Positions 46,959 through 59,450 are shown, numbered from the stretch's first letter. The stretch: 64,000 bases of DNA from Tamarix chinensis (GCA_030549775.1 CM060177.1:87391236-87455235), one strand, 5' to 3'. Program-made: numbers and translations. Notes: generated by a model not told the origin, from the sequence alone.

Positions 46959-48289
46959 CAAATAACTTTCGGCTATGACTATGAGTGATGCTAGCCTATC
47001 TATAATTTTATTATTTTTTATAATATTTTTTGCATAGTATGGGTCTCATGCATATAAAGTTTGCATATAAAATTAATATTATTATGAGAGAGTTGTGAAT
47101 AAATTATTAAATTTCTAGCTATAATTCATCTATCTATCTCACTCTTAATTTTTTTAGATCTATGATAAGGTGAATATAATACGATTCAAATTGTAAATCA
47201 AATTAAATCATACAATAATTTTACGGTTTAATTTATGATTTAAAAACATACAATTTGGTTACGATTTGAAAAATTAAAATATGATTTATAAATAATAAAT
47301 CCCGAACCACTAATATATATTATTGATAATATTATTCTCAAGTAAGTATTATTCGGTATAATTGTAACTAATAACTATATTGTAAGTTCATGTACTCATT
47401 ATAAATCCTTTGCTAGAGTGATTTTTTTCTACATTATATTTTTAAAAGTATTCTTGTAATCATGTTTACTTTTTTTGATGGTTCTCATGCTTGAAATAAT
47501 TAGAGAATTACTTATAAATATTATATAATTTACATATTACTTGAATTATGTTTTTGTTTTATTTAGTTTGTAATTGTAAATATGACTTCCATATAAACAA
47601 TATTTATATATACACAACCATATATACACAAGTTTATAGTATGTTAGATATTTCTATGATAATAATATTTTTAAATTATAATTTAATATTAATTATTTAT
47701 TAGTTTGATTTCCATAAAACTATTAAATTAAATAATTAATTTTTAATATTTAAAATATAAATTATAAATGAAATTGAACAAAACCATAAATTATTTTTTT
47801 TATGATTTAGTTTATATTATTAAAAAAATAATTAAATATAAAGTCGAAACTAAATATTATTTCTAATGACGGCAGTATCAGTATAAGCAGATGGATTTGG
47901 ACACATTATTTCTTGTCCCATCAATGTTAGTTTTGAATTAAATGCACTTGTTGTACTCCCTTGAAGTCAAAAGTCGGTTGATTTTGCCTCAATCTCCCTT
48001 TCTACTACACCTTTTTGTCAAACTTAATTATTGCATAACGGCACATGAATTCAGGGTAACTTTCATGTGCCATGTCCATGAATCCGTATTGGATGAATGA
48101 CGAATTTCAGATTTGGTAGATGGCAATAAACTGGCATCTAATCGATGGGTTTTGTGAGTACAAGCACTCATCCATTAGTTGATTAGCAAGAAATGAAAAG
48201 CATGGGAAAAGGACGGCGGCATCGCTTCCATGGTTGGTAATGGTACAAAAGGCCGGCTAATCATTGACAAAGAGGTTATAAACTCTGAT
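46959..48289. other. AT-rich intergenic DNA
   Basis: No gene recognised. AAATCAAATTAAATCATACA-type words near 47190-47290 and 47760-47830 may be a decayed repeat. Confidence 0.45.
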
Positions 48290-48500
48290 GTACCGGAAAT
48301 GTTCCGAAAACGTTTTGAAATTAAAATTTATATTAAAATTATTTAATTAATATTTTTATTAAAAAATATTATTTAATTCATTTTTTTATTAAAAAATATT
48401 AAAATTAATTAATACAAGTAATAATATTAGCTATAGTTATTAATAGTAATCAATAAAAACATTATTTGTGTTAATTTAAATCAAATACTCAATATAAATA
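48290..48500 (+). repeat. GACGGGGACG-family repeat, partial copy 3
   Basis: GGAAATGTTCCGAAAACGTT then ATATTAAAATTATTTAATTA matches 57075-57175 (GAAACGTTCCGAGGACGTTT; ATATTAAAATTATTTAATTA). The far G-rich end is not evident. Confidence 0.5.
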
Positions 48501-51100
48501 ATTTTAATTAAAATTATAAATAAATAATACTAATAATAAATATTACTTGTAATGATAAATTAATAATGATTGAAAATAAGATTACCCATAGATATAAATA
48601 ATTAATCAACATGAAAAATCTTAATTTTCATTTTAAATACAAAATTAATAGGAAGAGTATTTATTATACCTATAAATTAAAAATTAATACAAGTTTTTTC
48701 TATAATTATAAATAAGTAACCAATATAAAAACTATTACTTTTAAAGATAAATATTTTTTATAAGAATAATATTAATCATAATTATAAATAAATTATCATT
48801 ACAAATAATTTTAACAATACTTTTTAGTAAATAATTCTTAAAAAAGACTAATATTATTTATAATTATATCAATAAATGACTAATAAGCACGAGTATAAAA
48901 ATAACGATAAACAACTACGATAATAGATGGCAAAAAAAATAGTTGTATATGCTACAACCGCCTATACTAGAGATGATAATTATAAACACATCCATCTACA
49001 AGAAAATAAACATATAAAGGGTGCTTAAAACATGTGTGAAGGAATAGAAAACAATTTTAATTTAATAATTTCCTCTAAGCTTCACTATAGATGAAGGTTA
49101 TAAATTAAAACTAACACCTATTCCTTTAACAATTTTTTTCAATAACTTCCTACTAAGGTACAGATGACAGTTTTGTCTATACCCAATGAAATTATTTTTT
49201 TTAATTTAATTTAAAACTTTCCGCTTTGGTATAGACATCAATTATATAATAAAAATATTGTTTATAACCATTATTATTATTATTATTATTTAATAAATAA
49301 ACAAGTATATGTTGTTGGAACTACATATGAAGCCTACATACATATATTCGAAACTGATACATAGACATAGTGTTGTATATTCCATGCATATAAAGAACTT
49401 AAAGTTTATAAAAAATTATCAAGTATATACATGATGAAACATAGAAAAACTCTTATATTGATAAAAAAATAATCAAATATACTTGATCATATATACAAAA
49501 ATAATACACAACTATCAATGATGTGTGTATCCCATTGATCAAGACATAATCACATCATTGAAAGACCTATAGTGTGACACACCATAATTTTAAATATTTT
49601 AATTTACAATTTTGGTGATAATTGTTTTAATTTTTTCACGAGGATATAATGCCATTTTTATAATGAAAATTGTATTGTATTTATATTATTTTATTCATTT
49701 TAATGTTAAAGGAAAACTCTTCTTTAATCTTCATAATTTTTTGAGAAAAGCTACAATTTTTGGAAAGCTTTTAGTACCCACAAGTTACTCTTTTTAGAAA
49801 ATTCTTATTTTTATTTGATGATGTGTCTAACACATCTTAAAGATCATTATTTTTAGTTGTACTTTTGTTTCACTTTAAAAAGATATTTTTAACCCTTACT
49901 TTGCATGGAATAATAGAAGGGAAAAATGAGAATTTTATAAACAACCAACTTTTGAAAAAATAGAGAGTAACTAATTAAAATAATAACATTCCTAACTTAT
50001 AAATGGCATGAGATATGCTTTTTTTTTTTATTTAAATTAAAAATTTGTAATTAGTTAGTTAGTGAGATTAACTTATTGATTTGGAATTTTATTTTTATAT
50101 TTGTATGATCTAATATTGTATTATTTTTGTAATTAGTTAAGATATTTTGAAGGTAGAATTTTTTGTTTTATATAATATATTTTTTCTTTTTACTTGCTCC
50201 TTCACATTTTTAGTTAGTATCTACTAATTATATTAAATGGTTTTATATGACAAATCTTTCTTTGTCCCGTTTCTATACATTTATAGATAAACAAACTAAC
50301 ATTCAGTAATATGGCCATAACTATTTCTTCAAATAACGAAATTAGAGGATTATTTTTGTGTTGGAAAGATAACTTCAAAATATACAACTTTTGTCTTTTG
50401 AAGTTTTCCAATATCTAAATGAAATTTAGTGAAAAATATCAATCAACATTGGTGCTGTCTTACTTATGGTGTTTTCTTTTATCTTTCTCTCCTTCTTTTC
50501 TTGTAAGCCCATACTAAAGCATAGGAGCTAAAACCATGGGGCTTTCCTCCTTTTGTACCATGGATTATGCTCTATATCTCCCACTAATGTTCTTCACATA
50601 TTCAAACAATTCCTTAAGACCTTCAATTGATTCACCAAGATCTTCAACTATTTTTTAGATTATACATTCAATATGATTTGAGTTCAAGAAATAATGTTTC
50701 TCTCAATATCATCAATTCTTGAAGTTGTTTCGGTGTCATAGGATCATTATTTGTGCTTGAATACCTTATATATATAAGGATTTTACATATTTCAACCTTA
50801 TTTTTAAAACTAATATATATATAATCTAAAATTAATGACACTATTCATGATTATCAAATCTTCTAATACAACTTACTCAACCTTAATCTACCCATACACC
50901 CCCTGTTACCCACTAAGCGTTCCCTTCTTCCTATATTCTTCATCCTTTCCACTCAACCTTTTCCATGCCATAACTGACTTCTACTTCCATACTCCAAGCT
51001 TGGGGAACTCATCAAAACACTAAGGGTTCATTTATCTTCAAAAAATAAGGTTGCTTTTTGAAAAATAATTTTTATTTTTTTTAGAAACTTAGAAAACATG
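48501..51100. other. AT-rich intergenic DNA, no supported gene
   Basis: Long AT-rich stretch with an (ATT)n run at 49261-49290. On the minus strand around 50750-50590 short stretches look protein-like (DPMTPKQLQELM; GESIEGLKELFEYVKN) but are split between frames. Possibly a decayed gene or transposon piece; not identified. Confidence 0.4.
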
Positions 51101-51104
51101 TTCA

Positions 51105-52490
51105 TAACATCCCTAATTTTCACAACAAAAAAAATGTTATTGTTTCACCACAATGTAGAAGCAATAAAACAAAACTAAGAATGTTACTACCGCATGCAAC
51201 ATAAGAGAGGTATGACTATCCATCTAATCCATACTCAATGTAAGGCTAAAATGTTTAATTAAAACTATGTACGAGAGTCGGAGATAGCATACGAGAGAGA
51301 AAAAGAGAGACGGGGTGAAGAGAGTGATATATGATATGACAAAGTTTGCAAACCAAATATAAGAACTGAGCTAAGAGTTTAGGTAATCAAAATAAAAATG
51401 TCCCAACATAGTGGGAAAAGCCTAACCAAACCAAATAGTGTAACTCTCTCAGAGACACTAAATCTTCACCAAACAATGGCCATACAAAGACCCACATCAT
51501 GCTTCTTAAATCTACAAAATGACATCTATTTGCTTGGAATAAAAGCCAGATCAACATAGTGACCACAATGTAGTACTAATATTGTGAAGTAATGGTAAAA
51601 CAAGTCTATCCTACCGTATGGAGAGGGATGATGTTGCACCTAGAGGTTATATTAGACATGGTATAATAAACATGCTAAAATAATTCATCATGGAACGATA
51701 ACATAGAATGCTTCATATGTCACAAGCATAAATAAATAATAATATTATTATTCCATTATATGACTACATAATCTAATTATTAAGATATTCGAACAACACA
51801 TCTAAACCCTCACCATGAGTGTGGGTTATGGTAGTAACACAAGGGTATAAAAGCCCCTAAATTGGGCATACCCTTGAAAGTTGGAGCACCGATCCCAATA
51901 TGGATATTTAAGCGATCACACCAAACACAAAAATGGGAATGCCTTCGAAATTGGAGCACCGATCCCAATAAGGTTCTTTAGATGATCACACTAAATGCAA
52001 ATGAGGCAATCTAAACTTTCCAGATGGGTGCTTAGCTGAATACACCAAACACAAAAGAGTATGTATATCCTAGGCATCAACGTCTTACAAACTAGGTTTT
52101 TAGACAATTACACCAAATCTAAGAATAAAACCCACCAATCATGGTGTACCTTATATACCAATCATGCAAGAATAATCATTTTCTATCATTGAGGTGTTTT
52201 TTCCCCTCCTTTTTTCCCTATCATTTTTCATTCGGTTTTTCAAGCTATAAATATTAACATGAATCAATAGCAGAACAAATTAATACATCCAAAAAATACA
52301 AGAATATATGTAAAAACCTCTAATTAAATCTCATATTGGAAGTGACGGCAGTTAATTAATGAAAAGAAAAAGAAAAGGAAGGAAAACAATTGTGGTAGTG
52401 GTTGAGGAGGCGGCGGAGGTGGTAGAAGCGGTGGAAGGGGCTACGGCAATAATGGTGGAGGTAGTGGTAGTAGATGTTAAGATAGATTGG
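51105..52490 (-). mobile_element. LTR-E: possible diverged LTR related in design to LTR-A to -D
   Basis: The left end ATAACATCCCTAATTTTCAC followed by GTAGAAGC resembles the inverted LTR end of LTR-A (AACACCCCAAAATTTACTAC, then GCGGAAG). It also has a tandem block (51845-52140) and a purine-rich GC block (52380-52475: GGCGGCGGAGGTGGTAG). The right end and target duplication were not found. The block units differ in sequence from those of the other LTRs, so it would be a different family. Confidence 0.35.
51845..52140. repeat. Tandem repeat, period about 60-75 bp
   Basis: Four units, e.g. GGCATACCCTTGAAAGTTGG, AGCACCGATCCCAATA, GGATATTTAAGCGATCACAC, CAAACACAAAAATG. The first two are nearly identical; the last two are diverged (ACACCAAACACAAAAGAG; ACACCAAATCTAAGAAT). 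Confidence 0.8.
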
Positions 52491-54195
52491 TGTGTATATA
52501 TATTAATCTACGTTAACTTATAGTCAACTTTTATAATTTATAGATTATGATAAATTGGATTAAAAATTATTAGTCATTTTTTTATAACTTACTAAAAGAA
52601 ATGGATTAATTCGTGGTAGTAGATTGGTGGTAGCCATGGATTAGATTATTGTATGAGTTATATGGATTAAATTATTATAAGTTGGATTGATTAAAAATAA
52701 GGAAATACAACTTATTAAGAATAGAAACTGTGACTGACCGGACTGGTATCATTATCATCATGTCTTTGCCCACCTTTTGATATGATTTGAAAAAGATGCT
52801 AATCCTTTACCTTAGTATCTCAGAAAAGAAACAGAAAATTACAACTATTCAACAATAGTACTGTCTCTAGCCAAAGTCACTGTAGCAAGATGATCTATCA
52901 TCTCCAGGCACGGAGAGCCAGTTCAGACCACATGAGATCACGGGACCTCACATAATTTTTGTTGGGGTACATGTAGTATGGCTATAAAAGGTCATAACGA
53001 CAGTGAGTGGATTGGTGGTGGTGTATGTATGTATGATTTAGTCGGTCGTAGGATTAAGCTCTTCTAGTGTCTTTTTTTTCATTGAGCTTTATACATAGGG
53101 CCCACGTCTTTCTTCCTTGAGCTTTGTACAGGGGGTCACGCCTCTATTTGCTTTTACGGCTCCGCTTCCATATTTTATTTCCTTTTAGTAATTCAATTAG
53201 CTTTTTATTTTTTAATAAATAAAGTAATATAATACCTTATTGTTGGTTTGGTTACAGCCAGAAATTTTAGACCAAAAAAAAATTTATATTATTGTCATAT
53301 ATTTTATACGTGTGTAAATTTTTTGTTTGGACAGAAAATTAAACCATTGATCTACTTTAATAAAACTTCTTTATTTTTATCATCTAACCATCTATACTAG
53401 TTTATATTTTTATTTTTATATTAGATGTCATCATATATGTATAAATTTAAGATCCATATTATTCAAGGATCCTAGACATAAACGTAATATTATTCAAGGT
53501 TGGCCTCGGTCACAACATCATAAAATATATCACCGACTTGAAATGTAGCAAGAAAATTAGTTAGATCAACTATATTTGTAGTATTTTATTTTTTAATTTA
53601 ACCAAATAATAAGTTTGTCGTAGAAATTATATAAAATGTATTGCCTTAGTAGCACTTGTAAATTGGCTTAAATAATTAGTTAAATTATTGGTTATTTTAT
53701 ATAAATATATCTTAACTAGAATTTTAGATAAAAATTGTGATTTAATTAAAGATAAAAAATATTGAAAGAAAGTAGTCCTTATACAAAATTTTAAAGTAAT
53801 AATAATTTTTTATATTATTATAAAATATAAATATTATTTTGTAGTTTTATTGTTATATTTATAGAAGACTATATTATATCATAAATCTATGGATATAAAC
53901 TCTCGACTTTATCTCTGATCGTCTCGTTAGACTCTTAACTCCCGTAAAAAATATCAACATTTCGATATCACTCAATAATATTTCTAACTACCACCCATGG
54001 ACCCTCTTCTAAATAGTTACACCGACTCATGGCATTTTGTGAGTTTGATTCAATGATGTAATGAACTATCGAGAACTACTCCTTATTAATTTTGAGGGCA
54101 ACGAAAATAGTAAAATGCTTCTGTAGCATTTATCCATCGCATAAGTAACAAAATAAGGTTTGTGTGGTTTTTCCTCTTCTTTGACGCGATTTACC
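52491..54195. other. AT-rich intergenic DNA
   Basis: No gene recognised. TTGAGCTTTATACATAGGGC (53082) recurs as TTGAGCTTTGTACAGGGGGT (53119), a short direct repeat of about 37 bp. Confidence 0.5.
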
Positions 54196-54841
54196 TAGGA
54201 ATGACAATGGATCTTGGACTCGACCCAGACCCACTAGACTTGCCTTATTTTTAACGAGTCTGGGTTAGGTTTGGGTCCATATATACTTAAATGAGTCTGG
54301 ATCTGGGTCTCAGTCCACTAGTTTTAGACCCAGATCCGATCCACTAGACTTGTTTAGTATATATATGTGTATGTGTACATATATAAATACATACTAATAT
54401 TATATTTGTCTTCATTGTCATAATTTTATTCGAGCTCCTTATTCATTTTTTAATTTTATTTTTGCATATTTACTTTATAAGTAATTCCAAAAGTATTAAA
54501 ACACTGTTTGAAAAGTTAACGTGACTATTTTAAAATGTTTATTTTTTCACTCGAAGGATTTTTTTAACAAAAAATACATATTAAGCTATATAAAACATAA
54601 ATATATTTATATTTATATAGATTATTAATTTTTTTTTATAAAAATAACCAGATCTATTTTAAGATCTGTTTGAAACCTATTTACCTATACTAGACTCGAT
54701 GGATCTAGGTCTAGATCTGGGTTTGGGTCTGAACTTTTAGGATTCGATAGATTTGGATTGAATCTAGATCTATGTAATATAAAAGGGTCCGAGTCTGAAT
54801 CTGACTGGATTCGACCCAAATCCAATCTATTGCCATCCCTA
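54196..54841 (-). mobile_element. MITE, 646 bp, TAGGGATGGCAATGG family, copy 2 (hAT-type target duplication)
   Basis: The left end is TAGGAATGACAATGGATCTT. The reverse complement of the right end is TAGGGATGGCAATAGATTGG. The flanks GATTTACC (54188-54195) and AATTTACC (54842-54849) match at 7 of 8 positions, suggesting an 8-bp hAT-type duplication. It is in inverted orientation to the copy at 46313. Confidence 0.8.
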
Positions 54842-55414
54842 AATTTACCCATCACTTGCTCTATCCGCCATAGTTTTCAATAGAGATACTTGCTTCTCCC
54901 TAAGACACAAATCCTCATATCAGATAATTAACTAATAATGACGTCCTCGGTAACTTTTTTGGCTTTCATTCAGTGACATGAAAGGAAAAGGTAAAAATAT
55001 ACTTAGGCCCACTGTCCACCAACATTTTACAAAACAAAAGCAAAACGAAGCACAAATATTTATAATAACGAATCCAAACCTATTACACCAAGTGGTTCGA
55101 CCCTAGAACTACGATAGAAGTACGCAATCTAAGTTCCAAATTTTATGCCGATCTTTTGGGATTCATTCATAAATACAAGCCCTATTACTTCACATTTTCT
55201 TCCTTTTTCTTGTTTAGCAAGTTATGATATTAATATAACAATGAAGATGATGTTGACCGTAATAATAGTGATAACAATATAGTTGATGGCAGAGCGCATA
55301 CAATACGAGTATTGTACTCCAGTAACAAGGAACACCCTACTTGCATTAATTTAATTAGGCTTAACACATTATGTATACACGTAAATGGTAGGCGTACGTA
55401 ATTTTAGACTTCGG
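54842..55414. other. Intergenic DNA
   Basis: No gene or repeat family recognised. Confidence 0.45.
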
Positions 55415-55700
55415 TCAAATAACTAGTGGAGTACTACATCCCTCGTGTAAGAGGTTCCGGATTCGATCCCCACGTATTGTAATTTTGTGTGCTCCATGAT
55501 GTATATTCTTTTTGGTTATAAGGTGTGTATTTATCAATTAATATATGATGTGTTTTTTTGACTAAAAGATGTGAATTATTGGTAGAAATATGTGTATTCT
55601 AGATTAAACTATAAGATGTATACTTATCAATGTAAGATGTGTATTTGTCGATGTAAGATATGTATTTGCAACGGTAATATGTGTATTCTTGACTAAAAAT
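55415..55700 (+). mobile_element. tRNA-derived SINE-like remnant with repetitive tail
   Basis: AACTAGTGGAGTACTACATC (55421) resembles a Pol III A box region. GGTTCCGGATTCGATCCCC (55453-55471) resembles a B box at suitable spacing. A field of ATGTGTATTTGTCGATGTAAG-like units of about 24 bases (55495-55700) follows. It cannot fold as a full tRNA. Boundaries are approximate. Confidence 0.4.
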
Positions 55701-56410
55701 ATATTTGATAAAGTGTTAATTGTTGGTTGTTTTTTTTTTTTGCCATAGATCTTACTCTTTTTAGAAAGTAAATTTCCTAAAAGTGATATAAATTTCGAAA
55801 ACATGCCATTGAATACTAGTTGCTTGAACCTAAAATAATCACCCAAACAAACGCTAATTTTTTTAAATTAAATGGTTACGCGTATTTATAATGAAATTTA
55901 CCAAAGAAGATTGATGTTGTTTCTTTTCAGAGTAATATGCTACGGGAAAAAAAATGACAAAAAATGCTACAAGACAAGTAGACAGCTACATGCAAAGAAC
56001 AAATTAATTTCAAACCAAAAAGTCGATCCTGCTAGAAAATTATCTATTTCAACATTTTTTTAAACTATTTTTTCGGCAGAAACAATTACTCCATTATATA
56101 AAATTATCACTTTCCCCTATTTTGTCCGTAGAATAAGCATTATTTAGAAGCAGTTTAATAATAATCATTTTTTATACAACATAAAGTATATATAGATAGT
56201 TTAAAAAACGGAATTAGTTTTACATAGTATTTCAAATAATTATATTATTATTTGTAAGCAGTTATGGGTAAATATAAATACGTATGGTTTATTTTATAAG
56301 TAGGCTTATTATATTATAAATCTGACACTACATTAAGGTTCAAGTAGCAGTGCTGCAAGTACGTAAATCAGGATGAGAACGAGTGTAGAGAAAAACAAAA
56401 GCAAAAACGA

Positions 56411-56441
<31 letters not shown>

Positions 56442-56640
56442 TAAATTGTAAAATATATTTATATACATTAAAAAAAAACGGTGACACAAATGAAGAAGAA
56501 AAACATTTTAAAGATGGAAACAACGGCTCCACCGAATGAAGTACGCGACTTTAATTAGTGGCCATGGGCAGGTATGCATGTGCTCATTCAATATTATCCG
56601 GCACTAAATAAGAGAGAGAGAGAGAGGGTGAGGGAGGGTT
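55701..56640. other. AT-rich intergenic DNA
   Basis: No gene recognised. A TA run lies at 56410-56433 and an (AG)n run at about 56612-56627. Confidence 0.5.
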
Positions 56641-56995
56641 GTAGGGCCGTTGACAAATCAAGTCGGCTCGCGAGTTTTTTGGGCTTGGCTCGTTAACGGC
56701 TCGGCTCGATTCGCTTATTAAATAAACTTAAAAATTTAGCTCGAGCTCGGCTCGATTATTAAACAAGTCAAGCTTGAGCCTAATAAATTTAGGCTCGAGC
56801 TCATTTAGAATGCAAAAGCTCGTGAGCTCGGTTCGTTTACCACCAAAGTTCGAGAGTCGGCTCGTTAAAAGTTCGGCTCGTTTATAAACAAACCAAGTTC
56901 AAGCTTTATTTTTAGGCTCGTTTAGCAAATGAGCCAAGCCCAAGCTTACTCCGACTCGGCTCGATTCGGTTCGTTAACAGCTATCCGATAGGGTA
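56641..56995. repeat. GAGCTCGGCTCG dispersed repeat (MITE-like)
   Basis: Dense GGCTCG/CGAGCT words between ends GGGCCGTTGACAAATCAAG and TTCGTTAACAGCTATCC. The ends are imperfect inverted repeats (GGCCGTTGAC versus TAGCTGTTAAC). A diverged copy lies at about 3370-3800. This kind of repeat is widespread in plants. No coding capacity. Confidence 0.6.
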
Positions 56996-57039
56996 CCCAA
57001 AATGTTGAAGACGTACGAAGAAATTAAGCGCGCACCCAA

Positions 57040-57325
57040 AACATCCCCTCACGACCGTGAGGCACGTCCCCCGAAACGTTCCGAGGACGTTTCTTCTTCT
57101 AGAAACGTCCCCTATCTTTTAAAATGTATTTAGCATTGGAGTCTATATTAAAATTATTTAATTAATTTTTTATTAAAAAAATAATTAAAATTAACTAAAA
57201 TAAATAATAATTTTAATATATATATAATTTTTTTAACATTTAAATTTTTTTAAATTTAAAAAAAAATTCTCGTATTTTTTTCCATCTCCATTTATCCGTT
57301 TCCGTTCCCGTCCACGCACCAAACC
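57040..57325 (+). repeat. GACGGGGACG-family repeat, copy 2
   Basis: CGTCCCCCGAAACGTTCCGA at the left and GTTTCCGTTCCCGTCCACG at the right enclose an AT-rich core. It is the reverse complement of the 11519-11893 copy. Confidence 0.6.
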
Positions 57326-57355
57326 TTCTCCCAAAATGTTATTGATCCTTGATGC

Positions 57356-57613
57356 TCAGTTTGGGACACGTTCGCCATCAAGGCTGTAACCGGTCGAAAT
57401 CACATCCATGTTAGACAATTGTACATATTCCACCTCCAAACCGTACTGTTCAATGATAGTTGCTACGTTCGCCGTATCACCTTTGATTAGTCCGCATGGT
57501 CCTTTTGTATGTTTCAAGAGAAACATGATTAGGATAATAATTAAAGGGACGAATAGAATTACACTCGGCAGGGCAACTACTGAAGTACTGATCCGACTAA
57601 TTTCTCTAAGCCT
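57356..57613 (-). other. Unidentified open frame with one membrane-like segment
   Basis: On the minus strand a frame of about 85 codons runs to a TGA at 57356. It shows a hydrophobic stretch (VVALPSVILFVPLIIILIM), a basic junction (FLLKHTKGP) and then a polar segment (KGDTANVATIIEQYGLEVEY). The region is less AT-rich than its flanks. The first ATG is internal (about 57525), so this would be an exon or gene fragment. I do not recognise the family, and it may be chance. Confidence 0.2.
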
Positions 57614-57615
57614 AA

Positions 57616-58139
57616 ACTAATACTGTGTCTCTGATTCCAAATAAGTGGCAGTATAAATTCTTACGCTCTTATTAGAAAGGTATCAAAAATATTAATTATA
57701 TTATTATTAAATATATAGGATTAAATGATGTTTATAGCAGAATATATTTAACCAGTAACGATAACTATAAATTTTTTTTTCACTTTTTACATTGAAAATC
57801 TATAATAATACTTATTTTAAATTAAAAATTTTAATTACACTGTTTTTTTAGCTTTTGACATAAGAATTTTAAAAATAATCCTAATAATTAAATTATCCAT
57901 ATTAAAATTTTATTTTAAAAAATAATTATAATTAAAAAGGGGAAATATAAAAAAAATGTTATGGTGTAATTAATACCAAATGGAAAATTAGAAAAAAAAA
58001 ACAGTTTAAAATTTACTTCTCAAATATAAAAAAAAAACTTTTTTATAATCAAAATAAAATTCCTAATCCTACACTTATTTAAAGCTAAAATGAGTACTTA
58101 ACATGAATCCTCTATCTTACCCGTGGATATCAAATATAC
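57616..58139. other. AT-rich intergenic DNA
   Basis: No gene or named repeat seen. Confidence 0.5.
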
Positions 58140-59450
58140 ACTTATGACAGACTAAACATGCAGTGTTAGCAAGGTGAAGTGTTTTATTTATTTTTCTTAC
58201 GTAGAATGGATCCTCTCTCGAGCAGAGGTAGCTTCTGAGAGGCTAAAGCAATGACTCAAATTCTTCATGCATTTCCATTGCTCTCGATTAGCTCTTATAT
58301 AAGCGTTTTAGTACATGGACAATGACCCTTTTAACCCTAATAACAACTATATCTTTCTGTTAAGAAAGATACCATACATTGACGGCTAACAGACATATAT
58401 TAACGACTAACAGAGCAAATATATATAGATATTCTAGGATCATTTAGTCGAGAATATAATCCTTCAGGTAATGGGGTTGGCTCCTCCTCCTGGATGTTGC
58501 TGTTGCTGGGCTGGGATTATGGGCTGCTGTATCAATGCCTTCCCCTGCGAGATTGACCTTGTCCTCTAGGTCGAATTGAGGGAAGTTGATGCTAAACTGT
58601 GCACAGTCCTCCCATGTGGCTTCTTCTGGTGAACAATGTTCCCACTGAATTAAAACTTGGTCAACCCATTTCTTATTTATTTTGATCCTTCGGGAGGCAA
58701 GGAGCTTTTGGGGTTGGAAAAGTGGCCCAGAGTCAGAGGATATGGGTGGTATAGTTGCAGGTTGGACAGTCTTTGGGTCAGGGCACCACTTAAGTAGGGA
58801 GATGTGAAATACTGGGTGGATTTTAGCATTGGGGGCAGTTGTAAGTGATAAGCAACAGGGCCAATGCGGCTAGTGATTTGGAAGGGTCCATAATAACGCT
58901 TAGATAACTTGTTGGATGGGCGCGCAGCTAACGAGCTTTGTCTGTATGGTTGGAGCTTGACGAAAACCCAGTCTCCTTTTGTGAATTCTTTGTCCCTACG
59001 ACTCCTATTGGCTTGATTCCTCATCCTTGTTTGGGCACGCAGTAAATTTGCTTTAATGGAGTTGAGTAGCTCTCTTCGATCTCCCAATTCTGCATCAAGG
59101 GCAGCCAAGTTGGTGGTACCTTGTATGTAAGTGGATAGCACTAGTGGTGGCCGACCATACACGACCTGCAAGGGTGTCATCTCGATAGCACTATGGTGGC
59201 TCGTGTTGTACCAGAGCTCAGCCTAAGGAAGCACTGCATCCCATTTCTTTGGATTATCCCTCGCCATTGCTCGTAAGTAGGTCTTCAGGCATCGATTAAG
59301 GACTTCAGTTTGGCCATCCGTTTGAGGATGGTAAGCTAAGCTCAATCTGAGGGCGATGCCATGAGAATGACATAATTCTGTCCAATAATGGCTAGTGAAC
59401 AATGGGTCTCGATCTGAAACAATCGATCGAGGAAACCCATGAAGGCATAC
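58140..59450 (-). mobile_element. Ty3/gypsy retrotransposon, 3' part, truncated by LTR-D
   Basis: Integrase and chromodomain coding on the minus strand ends at 58444. The next 300 bases look like LTR: a TATA motif on the minus strand near 58300 (CTTATATAAGAG) and no coding. The LTR ends were not fixed. The 5' part of pol and gag would lie beyond LTR-D, outside the window. Confidence 0.75.
58444..59450 (-). pseudogene. Ty3/gypsy integrase C-terminal half with chromodomain, broken
   Basis: Reading right to left: LHGFPRSIVSDRDPLFTSHY (integrase core with its Asp), LSLAYHPQTDGQTEVLNRCL (signature with the catalytic Glu), MTPLQVVYGRPP, then the C-terminal domain KGDWVFVKLQPYRQSSLAAR and LSKRYYGPFQITSRIGPVAY. 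After PPEGSK a frameshift is needed to continue into the chromodomain-like KKWVDQVLIQWEHCSPEEAT then WEDCAQFSINFPQFDLEDKV, ending at TAA 58444. A TAG stop replaces the Trp in the usual LPWAELWYNT. Fits a chromodomain-bearing (chromovirus-type) Ty3/gypsy element. Confidence 0.85.

Noticed and set aside
55421..55471. Possible tRNA gene
   Set aside because: Only box-like promoter words are present; no cloverleaf with acceptor and anticodon stems can be formed.
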